Origin: Microcystis aeruginosa FD4
GTDB lineage: Bacteria; Cyanobacteriota; Cyanobacteriia; Cyanobacteriales; Microcystaceae
Length of the DNA stretch: 64,000 bases
Direction of reading: 5' to 3'
Assembly: GCF_009792235.1 (NCBI RefSeq)
Contig: NZ_CP046973.1
Location: 2,480,001-2,544,000 of the forward strand
Positions 43,070 to 52,395 of the stretch are shown here, in pieces. The notes below the pieces were generated by a model. It worked only from the letters and a program-made list of their open reading frames with translations. It had not been told where the DNA came from and did no database searches. The position numbers were made by a program, and so were the translations under genes. How positions within the stretch are numbered: the stretch's first letter is position 1; each line of letters begins with the position of its first letter.

Positions 43070-43439
43070 TCAGAGAACTTCTGGGGCTAAGGAAACAATT
43101 TTGGTGTAGTTTTTATCGCGCAATTCCCGAGCGACCGGACCAAAAAACCCTAGTACCTTTGGGATTACCGTCATTATTAATAATCACGGCGGCGTTATCA
43201 TCAAAACGGATGCTCATGCCACTATCGCGACGGACAGTTTGACGGGTCCGCACGATCACCGCAGTGACCACATCGGATTTTTTCACGGGCATATTGGGGA
43301 TAGCGTCCTTAACCACGGCGATAATTTTGTCACCGATGCCACCGTAGGTACAGTTACCTGTTCCCAGCACCCGCAGACACATTAGTTTCCGCGCCCCGCT
43401 ATTGTCAGCGACATTTAAGTAGGTTTGTTGTTGAATCAC
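43070..43439 (-). pseudogene. rplN: 50S ribosomal protein L14, single-base frameshift
   Basis: The frame starts MIQQQTYLNVADNSGARKLM and is standard L14 to DGNPKGTRVF (residue 99). An extra base in a run of six A on the plus strand (43142-43147) then shifts the frame to an early stop at 43113. Dropping one base restores GPVARELRDKNYTKIVSL and a normal 122-residue end at 43070. L14 is essential, so a sequencing or assembly error is the most likely cause; otherwise slippage would be needed for expression. Confidence 0.85.
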
Positions 43440-43459
43440 GGTTTTTACCTAGGTGAAAT

Positions 43460-43702
43460 TTAATTATCGGTTAATATTTCCGCCACTGTCCAACGTTTGG
43501 TTTTACTGAGGGGGCGGGTTTCACGGATACGAACTCGATCGCCTTGTTTGGCTTGATTTTCTTCGTCGTGAGCCTTAAATTTCTGGGTTTTAACGACGAT
43601 TTTGCCGTATTTAGGGTGAGGAGAGCGGTTTTCAATGGCTACCACTACGGTTTTATCCATTTTGTCGCTGACCACTACCCCAACTCTTTCTTTAACTGCC
43701 AT
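43460..43702 (-). CDS. rpsQ: 30S ribosomal protein S17
   Basis: This 80-residue protein has GVVVSDKMDKTVVVAIENRS and GDRVRIRETRPLSKTKRW, both S17 signatures. It lies 6 bp after rpmC. Confidence 0.95.
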   Translation of the reverse strand: MAVKERVGVVVSDKMDKTVVVAIENRSPHPKYGKIVVKTQKFKAHDEENQAKQGDRVRIRETRPLSKTKRWTVAEILTDN

Positions 43703-43708
43703 AGTGGG

Positions 43709-43927
43709 TTATGCCTCCGGGGTGGACTGGGCTAGTTGGCGCTCCCGTTCTACGGTCAATAATTGGCCAAGACGGTGGCGGGTGTGTTTGAATTCGTGGG
43801 TTTTTTCCAAGCGGCGGGTGGCCTGCTGCAAACGCAATTCAAACAGTTTCTTTTTGGCAGCGAGGATAGCGTCAGCGATTTCGTCATCGCTCATCTTCCT
43901 CACTTCGGCGATTTTTGGTAGAGCCAT
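43709..43927 (-). CDS. rpmC: 50S ribosomal protein L29
   Basis: This 72-residue helical hairpin protein has ELRLQQATRRLEKTHEFKHT, close to the L29 signature. The start overlaps the rplP stop by one base. Confidence 0.93.
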   Translation of the reverse strand: MALPKIAEVRKMSDDEIADAILAAKKKLFELRLQQATRRLEKTHEFKHTRHRLGQLLTVERERQLAQSTPEA

Positions 43928-44346
43928 TAGACAAAATCCTCCTCGCGAGTGATAAATTTGGTCTTAATCGGTAATTTTTGGGCGGCTAGGCGCATTGCTT
44001 CCCGGGCTACCGGTTCGGCTACCCCGGCAATCTCAAACATAATGAACCCCGGTTTAACCACAGCCACCCAGAATTCGGGGGAACCTTTCCCGGAACCCAT
44101 CCGAGTTTCTGCGGCCCGTTGGGTGACGGGTTTATCGGGAAAAACGCGGATCCAGATTTTGCCACCCCGACGAATATAACGAGTCATTGCCCGTCTGGCC
44201 GCTTCGATTTGACGGGAAGTAATCCAACAGGGTTCGGTGGCTTGCAGGGCGAAATCGCCGAAATTAATCGTATTTCCGCCGGTGGCCAGCCCGCGCATCC
44301 GTCCGCGCTGTTGTTTGCGGAATTTTGTTCTTTTGGGACTTAACAT
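43927..44346 (-). CDS. rplP: 50S ribosomal protein L16
   Basis: This 139-residue protein starts MLSPKRTKFRKQQRGRMRG and has the L16 signature RMGSGKGSPEFWVAVVKPG. It sits near the peptidyl transferase centre. Confidence 0.95.
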   Translation of the reverse strand: MLSPKRTKFRKQQRGRMRGLATGGNTINFGDFALQATEPCWITSRQIEAARRAMTRYIRRGGKIWIRVFPDKPVTQRAAETRMGSGKGSPEFWVAVVKPGFIMFEIAGVAEPVAREAMRLAAQKLPIKTKFITREEDFV

Positions 44347-44379
44347 GATGAGCTATTTACCACTGATAAATATTAGGGA

Positions 44380-45108
44380 TCAGCCTTCGCTAGAGCGATC
44401 TTCAAACTGTTGACGTCGACGCTGTTGACGGCGCGGTGCTTGAGCGGGAACGGCGGCGGCAATTTCTTCTTGGCCGGGGATAATTTCGCCCTTAAAGATC
44501 CAAACTTTCACGCCTAGAATCCCGTAGATGGTGCTGGCGGTTTTATAGGAGTAATCAATATCGGCGCGCAGGGTATGCAGGGGAACCCGTCCTTCCCGCA
44601 CCCATTCGGTGCGAGCGATTTCCGCCCCGTTGAGACGACCGCTAACTTGGATTTTGATCCCTTTGACTTCGGCCCTTTGCGCCCGTTGGATGGCTTGCCG
44701 CACCACACGACGGAAGGAAACCCGTCTTTCTAGTTGTTGGGCGATGTATTCGGCGATCAGATTGGCATCGGCATCCACGCGAGCCACTTCGATGACGTTA
44801 ATGCGAATTTGACGCTGGCCACCGAGGGCTTTTTGCAAACCTAGGCGCAGCTGTTCGATTCCCGTGCCACCACGACCGACGACGACCCCGGGGCGGGCGG
44901 TGTGGATGGAGATATCTACTTGGTCGGCCTTACGTTCGATGCGAATATCGGCGATACCAGCATTAGCGAGGTTTTTCTCGACGTATTCACGAATGCGGCG
45001 ATCTTCTTGCAGTAGTTCGGGGTAACGTTTCGCGTCGGCATACCAGCAAGATTTGTGATCTTTGATAACGCCGAGACGAAAACCGAGGGGATGGATTTTT
45101 TGTCCCAT
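44380..45108 (-). CDS. rpsC: 30S ribosomal protein S3
   Basis: This 242-residue protein has MGQKIHPLGFRLGVIKDHKS, a KH domain (PGVVVGRGGTGIEQL) and the C-terminal signature GRLNGAEIARTEWVREGRVP. The basic tail is rich in R and Q. Confidence 0.96.
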   Translation of the reverse strand: MGQKIHPLGFRLGVIKDHKSCWYADAKRYPELLQEDRRIREYVEKNLANAGIADIRIERKADQVDISIHTARPGVVVGRGGTGIEQLRLGLQKALGGQRQIRINVIEVARVDADANLIAEYIAQQLERRVSFRRVVRQAIQRAQRAEVKGIKIQVSGRLNGAEIARTEWVREGRVPLHTLRADIDYSYKTASTIYGILGVKVWIFKGEIIPGQEEIAAAVPAQAPRRQQRRRQQFEDRSSEG

Positions 45109-45131
45109 TGTGGTTTTTTTAGTTAAGGTGA

Positions 45132-45491
45132 TTAGTCTTCGTTGCTAGGAGCGACGGCGACGGTGATATGACAGGTGGGTTTGCGAATTTGGTAGGCGCG
45201 GCCTTGGGCCCGGGGTCGAAAACGTTTTAGGGTCGGTCCGCCATCGGCAAAGGCTTGGCTAACCACCAAAGTGGCGGGATCGAGTCCTTCGTTATTTTCG
45301 GCGTTGGCAACGGCGGAACGCAGGACTTTGAGAATCGGGTCACAGGCCCGGTAGGGCATAAATTCGAGAATAATTAGGGCTTCCCGATAGGAGCGGCCGC
45401 GAATCTGATCGAGTACCCGTCTGACTTTCAGGGGTGACATCCGAATATAGCGGGCGATCGCTTTGACTTCGTTAGAGGTATCGATGGTCAT
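45132..45491 (-). CDS. rplV: 50S ribosomal protein L22
   Basis: This 119-residue protein has RYIRMSPLKVRRVLDQIRGR and the tunnel hairpin GPTLKRFRPRAQGRAYQIRK. Confidence 0.95.
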   Translation of the reverse strand: MTIDTSNEVKAIARYIRMSPLKVRRVLDQIRGRSYREALIILEFMPYRACDPILKVLRSAVANAENNEGLDPATLVVSQAFADGGPTLKRFRPRAQGRAYQIRKPTCHITVAVAPSNED

Positions 45492-45556
45492 TTCAGTTAT
45501 CAGTTATCAGTTATCAGTTATCAGTCATCAGCTATCAGCTATCAGCTATCAGCTTT
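45490..45556. repeat. CAGTTAT/CAGCTAT heptamer array between rpsS and rplV
   Basis: About nine tandem 7-bp units (first CAGTTAT, then CAGCTAT) in the operon spacer, starting at the rplV start codon and so occupying its usual ribosome-binding region. Confidence 0.85.
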
Positions 45557-45633
45557 TATTTTTTGAAAATTAGCTAACTTGGTGATTTATGGTCACGACT
45601 ATCTAGCTGACGACTGAGGGAGTAGCGGCTGAT

Positions 45634-45915
45634 TTATTTCCGTCCTGCTTTTTTGTCGCTCTTGGCGTGGCCGCGGAAGGTGCGGGTGGGAGCGAATTCA
45701 CCGAGTTTATGACCGACCATCTGCTCGGAAACATAGACGGGAACGTGCTGTTTGCCGTTGTGAACGGCGATCGTGTGACCGACCATATCGGGAATGATTG
45801 TCGAGGCACGGGACCAAGTTTTAATCACTTGTTTACTGCCCTGTGCGTTGAGTTTTTCGATTTTTTCCATCAGGTGGCCGGCGACAAATGGCCCCTTTTT
45901 CAGTGAACGACCCAT
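45634..45915 (-). CDS. rpsS: 30S ribosomal protein S19
   Basis: This 93-residue protein starts MGRSLKKGPFVAGHLMEKI and has IAVHNGKQHVPVYVSEQMVG, then LGEFAPTRTFRGHAKSDKK. Confidence 0.95.
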   Translation of the reverse strand: MGRSLKKGPFVAGHLMEKIEKLNAQGSKQVIKTWSRASTIIPDMVGHTIAVHNGKQHVPVYVSEQMVGHKLGEFAPTRTFRGHAKSDKKAGRK

Positions 45916-45945
45916 AATTTTCAGTCAAAAGTAAAGTAATAATTT

Positions 45946-46779
45946 CTAACCCTGGTTACGACGGCGCACGATCAGATCGCTACTGCGTTTTTTCTTGTTG
46001 CGAGTTTTGCGACCGAGGGCGGGTTTACCCCAAGGAGTCATCGGTCCAGAACGTCCGATCGGAGCGCGACCCTCTCCACCTCCGTGCGGGTGATCGACTG
46101 GGTTCATGACGCTCCCCCGAACATGAGGTCGTTGACCGCGGTGACGGGTACGACCGGCTTTACCGAGACTGATATTTCTCGCTTCGGCGTTACCGACTTT
46201 TCCGATGGTGGCGTAGCATTCGCGCCGGATCATGCGTACTTCTTTGGAGGGGAGGCGGATGGTAACGTAATCGCCTTCTTTGGCTACCACTTGGGCGAAA
46301 CCACCAGCGGCCCGCACCATTTGACCACCGCGACCGGGGACGAGTTCGATGTTATGAACTTCTGTCCCTAGGGGGATGCGACTTAAGGGTAGGGCGTTAC
46401 CGACCTCGAAGGGAGCGTTTTCTCCGGCGATGACGGTATCACCAACGCCTAAACCAGCGGGGGCGATGATGTAGCGTTTTTCCCCGTCTTTGTAGAAAAG
46501 CAGGGCAATGCGGGCGTTACGGTTAGGATCGTACTCGATCGCCGCTACTGTGGCGGGAATATCCCGTTTATCGCGACGAAAATCGATAATCCGGTAGAGG
46601 CGTTTATGGCCGCCGCCCCGGTGACGACTGGTAACGACACCGCGATTATTCCGCCCCTGTTTACTGTGTTTGTGATGAGTTAGGGACTTTTCTGGTTCGG
46701 TTTTGGTGATCTCTTTAAAGTCGGAGATCGCCGCCTGCCTTGTCCCGGGGGTTAAAGGTCTAAAAGAACGAATACCCAT
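45946..46779 (-). CDS. rplB: 50S ribosomal protein L2
   Basis: This 277-residue protein has the signature PVDHPHGGGEGRAPIGR in the C-terminal part and RHRGGGHKRLYRIIDFRRDK in the N-terminal part. It is needed for subunit association and peptidyl transfer. Confidence 0.96.
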   Translation of the reverse strand: MGIRSFRPLTPGTRQAAISDFKEITKTEPEKSLTHHKHSKQGRNNRGVVTSRHRGGGHKRLYRIIDFRRDKRDIPATVAAIEYDPNRNARIALLFYKDGEKRYIIAPAGLGVGDTVIAGENAPFEVGNALPLSRIPLGTEVHNIELVPGRGGQMVRAAGGFAQVVAKEGDYVTIRLPSKEVRMIRRECYATIGKVGNAEARNISLGKAGRTRHRGQRPHVRGSVMNPVDHPHGGGEGRAPIGRSGPMTPWGKPALGRKTRNKKKRSSDLIVRRRNQG

Positions 46780-46812
46780 AGTTTAGTTTTCCGTTATCGG
46801 GTTTCTTGGTGG

Positions 46813-47118
46813 TTATACGTCGGGATAGAGGGCGATCGAGTCGCCTGCTGCCAGGGTCACGATCGCGCGTTTGTATTGGGGTTTGTAACCGAGGAAACGG
46901 CCGACGCGTTTTTTCTGACGAGAGGGGCGGCTGGTGTTCACTTTCGTTACTTTCACGTCAAACAGCAGTTCGATCGCCGCTTGAATTTCCGGCTTAGTCG
47001 CTTTCAAGGCGACATCGAAGACGTATTTATTTTGTTCTAGGAGTAGGGTGGCTTTCTCGGTCACGATCGGCTTTAGGATCAGATCGGCGAGTTGTCTGGC
47101 TTCAGTTTTAAGCACCAT
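46813..47118 (-). CDS. rplW: 50S ribosomal protein L23
   Basis: This 101-residue protein has LILKPIVTEKATLLLEQNKY and LFDVKVTKVNTSRPSRQKKR. It lies at the tunnel exit, where SRP and trigger factor dock. ATG at 47118 follows GAGGAGGT; the frame can be extended four codons upstream through that site. It overlaps the rplD end. Confidence 0.93.
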   Translation of the reverse strand: MVLKTEARQLADLILKPIVTEKATLLLEQNKYVFDVALKATKPEIQAAIELLFDVKVTKVNTSRPSRQKKRVGRFLGYKPQYKRAIVTLAAGDSIALYPDV

Positions 47119-47740
47119 AGACCTCCTCAATTTTAGCTAGGGCTGCGGCGGTGGCGATCACTCGATCGGCTAGGATGACATCATAGACGTTGAGACTATC
47201 GGCGCGAATAATTTTGAGATTGCAGATATTACGTCCCGATAAATAGACATTTTCGGGAATTTCCGTCAGAATCAGCAAAATTTTTTCCTCTGGACTGGCT
47301 CCCCAGCGACTTAAGGCAGCGGTCAGTTCTTTGGTTTTGGGTTGGGAGAATTGTTCAGCGAAGCTTTCAACCACGATAAAGTTATCGGCCTGGCCGATCA
47401 AAGCGGTTCTCAGGGCTAATCTTTTCTCTTTGCGATTGACCTTAACTTCAAAATCTCTGGGTTTCGGTCCGAAGATGACACCGCCACCACGCCAGAGGGG
47501 AGAACGGATCGAACCGGCCCGGGCCCGACCGGTGCCTTTTTGCCGCCAGGGTTTGCGACCACCGCCGCGCACTTCCGAGCGGGTTTTGCTCGAGGCGTTA
47601 CCTTGGCGGGCCGCCGCTAGATGGCTGACGACGACGCGGTGAATTAGGTGTTTGGCGGTTTCGGGTTTAGCGGTTTTCAGTTCCAGGGTGCCTGTTCCCG
47701 CTTCTTCCCCTTGCCAATTTTTGACTGTGTAGTTAACCAT
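47108..47740 (-). CDS. rplD: 50S ribosomal protein L4
   Basis: This 210-residue protein has SEVRGGGRKPWRQKGTGRAR and GSIRSPLWRGGGVIFGPKPR. In E. coli L4 autoregulates the S10 operon; whether this happens here is unknown. Confidence 0.95.
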   Translation of the reverse strand: MVNYTVKNWQGEEAGTGTLELKTAKPETAKHLIHRVVVSHLAAARQGNASSKTRSEVRGGGRKPWRQKGTGRARAGSIRSPLWRGGGVIFGPKPRDFEVKVNRKEKRLALRTALIGQADNFIVVESFAEQFSQPKTKELTAALSRWGASPEEKILLILTEIPENVYLSGRNICNLKIIRADSLNVYDVILADRVIATAAALAKIEEVYGA

Positions 47741-47760
47741 GGCTTTAATCTTTCCTTGCC

Positions 47761-48399
47761 CTATTTACCAAACTTCTTGGCGGGGGTGATGTTTAACAGG
47801 GTTCCTGGTTTGCCCGGGACGGCTCCTTTGATCAGGATCAGGTTGCGTTCGCTATCGATTTTGACCACGGACAATTTGCGGATGGTCACTTGGGTGGCCC
47901 CGTATTGTCCAGCCATTCTCTTACCCGGGAAGACCCGACCGGGGGTAGTACCGGCACCGGTAGAACCGGGAAGACGGTGGTTTTTGGAACCGTGGGTCAT
48001 GTTACCGCGCTTGAAGTTATGGCGTTTTTGATAGCCGGAGAAACCTCGTCCGATGGTGGTTCCGGCCACATCGACTAAATCGCCTTCTTGGAAGATGTCG
48101 GCGGTAATTTCTTGGCCTAAAGTATAAGCGGATGCGTCCTCAAGGCGGTATTCGATTAAATGCCGCAGGGGGGAGACACCGGCTTTGGCTAAATGACCGA
48201 GCAGTGGTTTGTTGAGGGCTTTTTCTTTGACGGTTTTGTATCCCACTTGGATGGATTCATAACCGTCGGTTTTTTTCGTTTTGACTTGGGTGACGGGACA
48301 AGGACCTGCCTGAACGACGGTGACGGGAATGGCAACCCCCGTTTTATTGTCGAAGATTTGGGTCATGCCCAGTTTTGTACCGAGGATACCGATAGACAC
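47761..48399 (-). CDS. rplC: 50S ribosomal protein L3
   Basis: This 212-residue protein has MSIGILGTKLGMTQIFDNKT and FKRGNMTHGSKNHRLPGSTG. It is the first gene of the ribosomal operon; rpsJ is not upstream, as in other cyanobacteria where S10 is elsewhere. Confidence 0.95.
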   Translation of the reverse strand: MSIGILGTKLGMTQIFDNKTGVAIPVTVVQAGPCPVTQVKTKKTDGYESIQVGYKTVKEKALNKPLLGHLAKAGVSPLRHLIEYRLEDASAYTLGQEITADIFQEGDLVDVAGTTIGRGFSGYQKRHNFKRGNMTHGSKNHRLPGSTGAGTTPGRVFPGKRMAGQYGATQVTIRKLSVVKIDSERNLILIKGAVPGKPGTLLNITPAKKFGK

Positions 48400-48458
48400 G
48401 GATTCTTCTCTTTATCTTTACTAGACGACAATCAAAAATAACGTGGCCGTGGCTATAG

Positions 48459-48481
48459 GAGCGGGAAAGATTTTTCCCGCT
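48459..48481. promoter_or_regulatory. Hairpin in the rplC leader
   Basis: GCGGGAAA and TTTCCCGC form a stem about 60 bp upstream of the rplC ATG. Its proximity to the start suggests a leader regulatory element, but no function can be read from sequence. Confidence 0.45.
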
Positions 48482-48717
48482 TTATCAGCCTGCCCAACTT
48501 GAATGACTTTTTTCGAGTTATTTAAGCTGGCATCCCGTTAAATTCGTAAGTAAGACTAGACAGGGTTGCTGGTTCTGCCTAGATTGTTGCTGGTCTTTGT
48601 TTCTTCAGGACTTAAAGGGTTTATCTTCAGTATCCCGGCGAAGACCGAGCGACCAAGGCGGTTCTGCTCGGCAGTGCCTTCAGCACCACCTAACACCGAT
48701 TTTGGCCACGATCAAAC

Positions 48718-48747
48718 ATTATATAATATTTGTGACTTTTTAGGCAA
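48718..48747 (-). promoter_or_regulatory. Predicted sigma70-type promoter of the ribosomal operon
   Basis: On the minus strand TTGCCT (48742-48747) and TATAAT (48718-48723) are separated by 18 bp. The implied leader to rplC is about 310 nt. The remaining spacer, 48750-49175, holds no gene. Confidence 0.6.
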
Positions 48748-49175
48748 GGGGTTTTTTCAGTCACCGGCAATGATCCTATCTAGTCTGGCTGAAGGAAGGG
48801 GTGACAATGAGGTTGAAGTCTAGGCTGGGTGCAGGGTGTAGCCTGTGGTTTTTTGGGAAAATTTCCTCGCTGTCACCCTTCAAATTGATTAACTTAATTC
48901 TCTCGTCTTCATTGCGGGGAAAGTCTCAAGGTTTTTCCCTACCCCCCACACCCTGTTTCACTTTCAATCTGCTTGTCACCCCCTTCAGGTTTCTGGTACT
49001 TTTTTAGCCCAAAAATTCGCAAAACTCTTTTATAGCAAGGCTTAAACTGATATTCAGCAGCTCGCGCTTATAGTAGTTATCTTAATGGTGAGGTACAAAG
49101 TTTTTGTTTTGGGGAGTCGGTCGTCGATATCAAATTAGGTGACACTTCTTGATGAGAAACGCTGTAAATAGGGGG

Positions 49176-49202
49176 GGGATGACAGCATCGTACTATCATC
49201 CC
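49176..49202 (-). terminator. Hairpin behind glnB
   Basis: On the minus strand GGGATGATA pairs with TGTCATCCC, 11 bp after the glnB stop. It is followed by C residues rather than T, so termination may be weak or the hairpin may stabilise the mRNA. Confidence 0.5.
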
Positions 49203-49213
49203 TTGCCTAGAGG

Positions 49214-49552
49214 TTAAATCGCTTCGAGATCTTTTTCGCCGGTACGGATGCGGACGATCTGTTCCACGGGGGAGATGAAGATTTTACCGTCTCCGATTTC
49301 ACCAGTACGCGCCGCAGAAATGAGCTTATCGACGACCATATCGACTTGATTATCTTCGACGACGATCTCGATCTTGAGTTTTTGGAGAAATTCGACGGTA
49401 TACTCGGAACCGCGATAACGTTCCGATTGACCTTTCTGACGACCGAAACCTCTAACTTCGGAGACGGTCATCCCGACAATGCCCGCGTTAACTAGGGCGA
49501 TTTTCACCTCTTCAAGTTTAAAGGGTCGGATAATCGCTTCTACTTTCTTCAA
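49214..49552 (-). CDS. glnB: Nitrogen regulatory protein P-II
   Basis: This 112-residue trimeric signal protein senses 2-oxoglutarate, ATP and ADP and controls nitrogen and carbon metabolism. The T-loop is GRQKGQSERYRGSEYTVEFL with Ser49 and Tyr51, the cyanobacterial phosphorylation and bacterial uridylylation sites. The B- and C-loops are TGEIGDGKIFI and VEQIVRIRTGE. No clear GTA-N8-TAC NtcA box was found in the 150 bp upstream. Confidence 0.96.
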   Translation of the reverse strand: MKKVEAIIRPFKLEEVKIALVNAGIVGMTVSEVRGFGRQKGQSERYRGSEYTVEFLQKLKIEIVVEDNQVDMVVDKLISAARTGEIGDGKIFISPVEQIVRIRTGEKDLEAI

Positions 49553-50140
49553 AATATCTATCTCCTCGTTGCGTGACGATACTTTCTTCGTAAATTACCT
49601 GTTAATTCTAAACGCAGAATCCCGACAATAGTGCTTAAAGTCATGATTTCTTCAATTATTGCCCTTGGCCACAGTCTCCCACCGTGAAAAATTTCCAGGT
49701 GGGAAATAGCCCACCCGAAGCCATAAATAAACCAACTAGAGAGATAATCCTAACTGAAGACCAAAAACACCGTGAACTAGCAGTAAAATCAGGGCAATAC
49801 TGCCGATATAGGCGTGAATAGTCCGGAAAAGTTCTTTTTTATCGCCATTGAAGCTAGTTAGGGACAATAATCCATTGAAAGCTAATAAACCGATCGCGAC
49901 CGATCCTGTCCAGAAATGGCTGCTTTCGAGGATGGGATGTTTCTGCATGACTAGGGATAAAATACCGCCAGTGTAACCGAGAACGATAAATAAAAACAGC
50001 CAAGGGGCGAGTTTGCGGTGATCAGCCCGATTTTTGGCCACTACGTCCCCATCTTTGCTTAAACGGCTTTGCCAACCGGCATAGGCAGTATAACTACCCA
50101 TAACTAAACCCACAATCCCCATCATGACTGGATGTCCCCA

Positions 50141-50230
50141 TTGACATCCTCGCCGCCGTAAAACGGACGGCGATTCCCAAACCTCACGATTTAGGTTTCT
50201 GCTTCTTTCCCTTGCGGGGTTCCGCACCTG
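50141..50230 (-). ncRNA. Probable omega-RNA / right-end hairpin of the tnpB element
   Basis: The 3' end of tnpB and the adjoining right end (hairpin at 50153-50172) occupy the place where TnpB guide RNAs are produced in related elements. Assignment is by analogy. Confidence 0.35.
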
Positions 50231-50973
50231 CCTTAACAGATTTACTCTGTTCTGGTCTTATGGTCGCTCTACAGACTGACACCGCAAGCCCTGCGGCCAA
50301 AATATTTTTACTAGCGTTAATATCTCGGTCATGGTGAGTCCCACAGTCTGGACAATCCCATTCTCGAATATTTAACGGCATCTTTTCGACAATATGCCCG
50401 CAATTACTACACCGCTTAGAACTAGGAAACCATCTATTTATTTCGAGGTAATTTCTCCCATACCAACGGCATTTATAGGCTAATTGTCGAGTGATTTCTC
50501 CCCAACTAACGTCAGATATTGCCTGAGATAATTTCGGGTTTTTGACCAGATTCTTGATGGCTAAATTCTCAACCACAATCGTTTGGTTTTCACGAACTAA
50601 TTGAGTGGTTAGCTTATGTAAATGGTCTTTTCTGCTATCGTTGATTTGAGCGTGAATCCTTGCCACTTTGATTCTTGCTTTTTCCCGATTTTTTGAGCCT
50701 TTCTGTTTTCTAGAAAGATTTTTTGGGTCCTTTCGCAGTCTCTGATAATGCTTTTTAAAATGCTTAGGATTAGATACCTTTTCTCCATTGCTGGTAATCA
50801 CAAGGCTACTAATTCCTAAGTCAATTCCGATGGCTTTATCGGTTGGGGGTAAGGGTTTAATTGTTGGGTCATCAAATCTTATTGAGATATGCCAACGTCC
50901 TGAGGAATGTAATCTGACTGTTACTGTGCTTGGTTCACAGCTTTCTGGGATTTGTCTTGACCATCGAATAGGT

Positions 50974-52395
50974 GGCTCTTCGGTAATTGTTATGCAAATA
51001 ATTAACTTAAAATAAAATTCGATAAGAGTACCTACGCTCAAAAATAGCTCAAACCCAAACAGGGAAAGATTTTAGGCACAAACAGGTTAATACCAAAAGA
51101 TAGACAATTGAGTTAAGATTTGATATAATAGCCAAAAACGAGATTATTTTACTTATGATGCTTGACAAATTTTTGAACCTAAAAGGAACGTCTATTCAAG
51201 GCTATCTACACCTAGAAAATATCGGTATAGTTTGCCGAATCGAATCGAAAAATCAAAAAGCCACCTGTCCTCATTGTGGGTTAGAGAGCGATAAACTACA
51301 CCAAAATCATCGACATTTAGTCAAAGATTTACCAATCTCAGGACAACCAGTGTACCTACAAGTTAATCGTCGTCAATTTAAGTGCAATAATTGTCGAAAA
51401 CCCTTTAGTGAAGAGTTAGATTTTGTCGCCAAGAAACGAACCTATACGAAAAGACTAGCCGAGAATATACTCGAACAATTAAAAGAAGGAGATATTTTAA
51501 ATGTTAGCCGAAGAAATGACGTAACGGAAGAAGAGATTCAAAGAATGATAGAGGACATAGCTGAAGAAATTACAGAGACAGACCTATCGAAATTAAAAAG
51601 ACTAGGAATTGACGAAATCGCTCTAGTCAAAGGACAAAAAAATTATTGTGCGGTTTTAGTAAATTTAGATACGGGAAAACTAATAGCTATTCTAGAGAAG
51701 CGAACACAAGAAGAATTGAGGGAAACGCTTACGGGATGGGGAAAAGAGGTGTTAGAGCAAATTGAAGAAGTCAGCATAGACCTTTGGTTGCCCTATAAAA
51801 ATTTGGTGAAAGAATTGATGCCATCGGCCGAGGTAGTCGCCGATAGATTCCATGTCATGAAACAAATTAATCAAGAGTTAGATGAACAGAGAAGAGCAGA
51901 AAAAAGAGCCGTAGAAGCGCAGAAAAATAAAAAACAGAAAGCGGAAAAAGAAGCAAAACTAGAAGTTTTAAAGCGAAGTAAATATAGTCTGTTAAAAAAT
52001 GAAGAAAATTTAACGGAACCCCAAAAACTCAAACTAGAAGCTATCAAAGAAAATTTGCCAAATTTGAAAAAGATGCACGAGTTAAAGGAAGAATTTAGAA
52101 AGATTTATGAAACCTCAGAGAATCCGACAGAGGGAATGCTATCCATCTCAGAATGGTTGGCAAAATCCTCCAGTGTTTTTACCAAGAGTTGTCAAACAAT
52201 CCGAAACTGGTTTGGAGAAATCATTAGTTATTTCGAGCAAAGGACAACGAATGGGGTGGTCGAGGGAATCAACAATAAACTTAAACTAATAAAACGGAGA
52301 GCCTATGGCTTTAGAAACTTTCGGAATTTTTGGGTTAGAAGTATGTTGTCTTGGCATCTTGTCTGTTGATTTAGCATAAAGGGTAACGAAGAGCC
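50974..52395 (+). mobile_element. ISL3-family insertion sequence with perfect 8-bp TSD
   Basis: This 1422-bp element begins GGCTCTTCGGTAATTGTTATGC and ends in the complement of GGCTCTTCGTTACCCTTTATGC. GAATAGGT flanks it at 50966-50973 and 52396-52403, an exact 8-bp target duplication. It lies within tnpB and carries one transposase gene. Confidence 0.93.
51155..52369 (+). CDS. ISL3-family transposase
   Basis: This 404-residue transposase appears intact. The N-terminal zinc ribbon has ATCPHCGLES and FKCNNCRKPFSEE. The DDE domain has LGIDEIALVKGQKNYCAVLV (first D), EVVADRFHVMKQIN (second D) and TNGVVEGINNKLKLIKRRAY (E). The highly charged coiled-coil insertion (about 245-330) is typical. With both element ends and the TSD intact, it is probably recent and possibly active. 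Confidence 0.93.
   Translation: MMLDKFLNLKGTSIQGYLHLENIGIVCRIESKNQKATCPHCGLESDKLHQNHRHLVKDLPISGQPVYLQVNRRQFKCNNCRKPFSEELDFVAKKRTYTKRLAENILEQLKEGDILNVSRRNDVTEEEIQRMIEDIAEEITETDLSKLKRLGIDEIALVKGQKNYCAVLVNLDTGKLIAILEKRTQEELRETLTGWGKEVLEQIEEVSIDLWLPYKNLVKELMPSAEVVADRFHVMKQINQELDEQRRAEKRAVEAQKNKKQKAEKEAKLEVLKRSKYSLLKNEENLTEPQKLKLEAIKENLPNLKKMHELKEEFRKIYETSENPTEGMLSISEWLAKSSSVFTKSCQTIRNWFGEIISYFEQRTTNGVVEGINNKLKLIKRRAYGFRNFRNFWVRSMLSWHLVC

Noticed and set aside
43949..48441. Long plus-strand open frames opposite the ribosomal operon
   Set aside because: They mirror the codon bias of the true minus-strand ribosomal genes, have no recognisable domains and no ribosome-binding sites.
49553..49735. NtcA box upstream of glnB
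   Set aside because: GTA and TAC triplets occur but not with the required 8-bp spacing and a positioned -10 box.
49736..50227. DUF4079 protein starting at 50227
   Set aside because: Residues before WGHPVMM are IS-derived; the native start is at 52973 on the other side of the insertion.
50184..51041. A complete 285-residue TnpB starting at 51041
   Set aside because: Its first 25 residues come from the ISL3 end; the true protein is the split 398-codon gene beginning at 52810.
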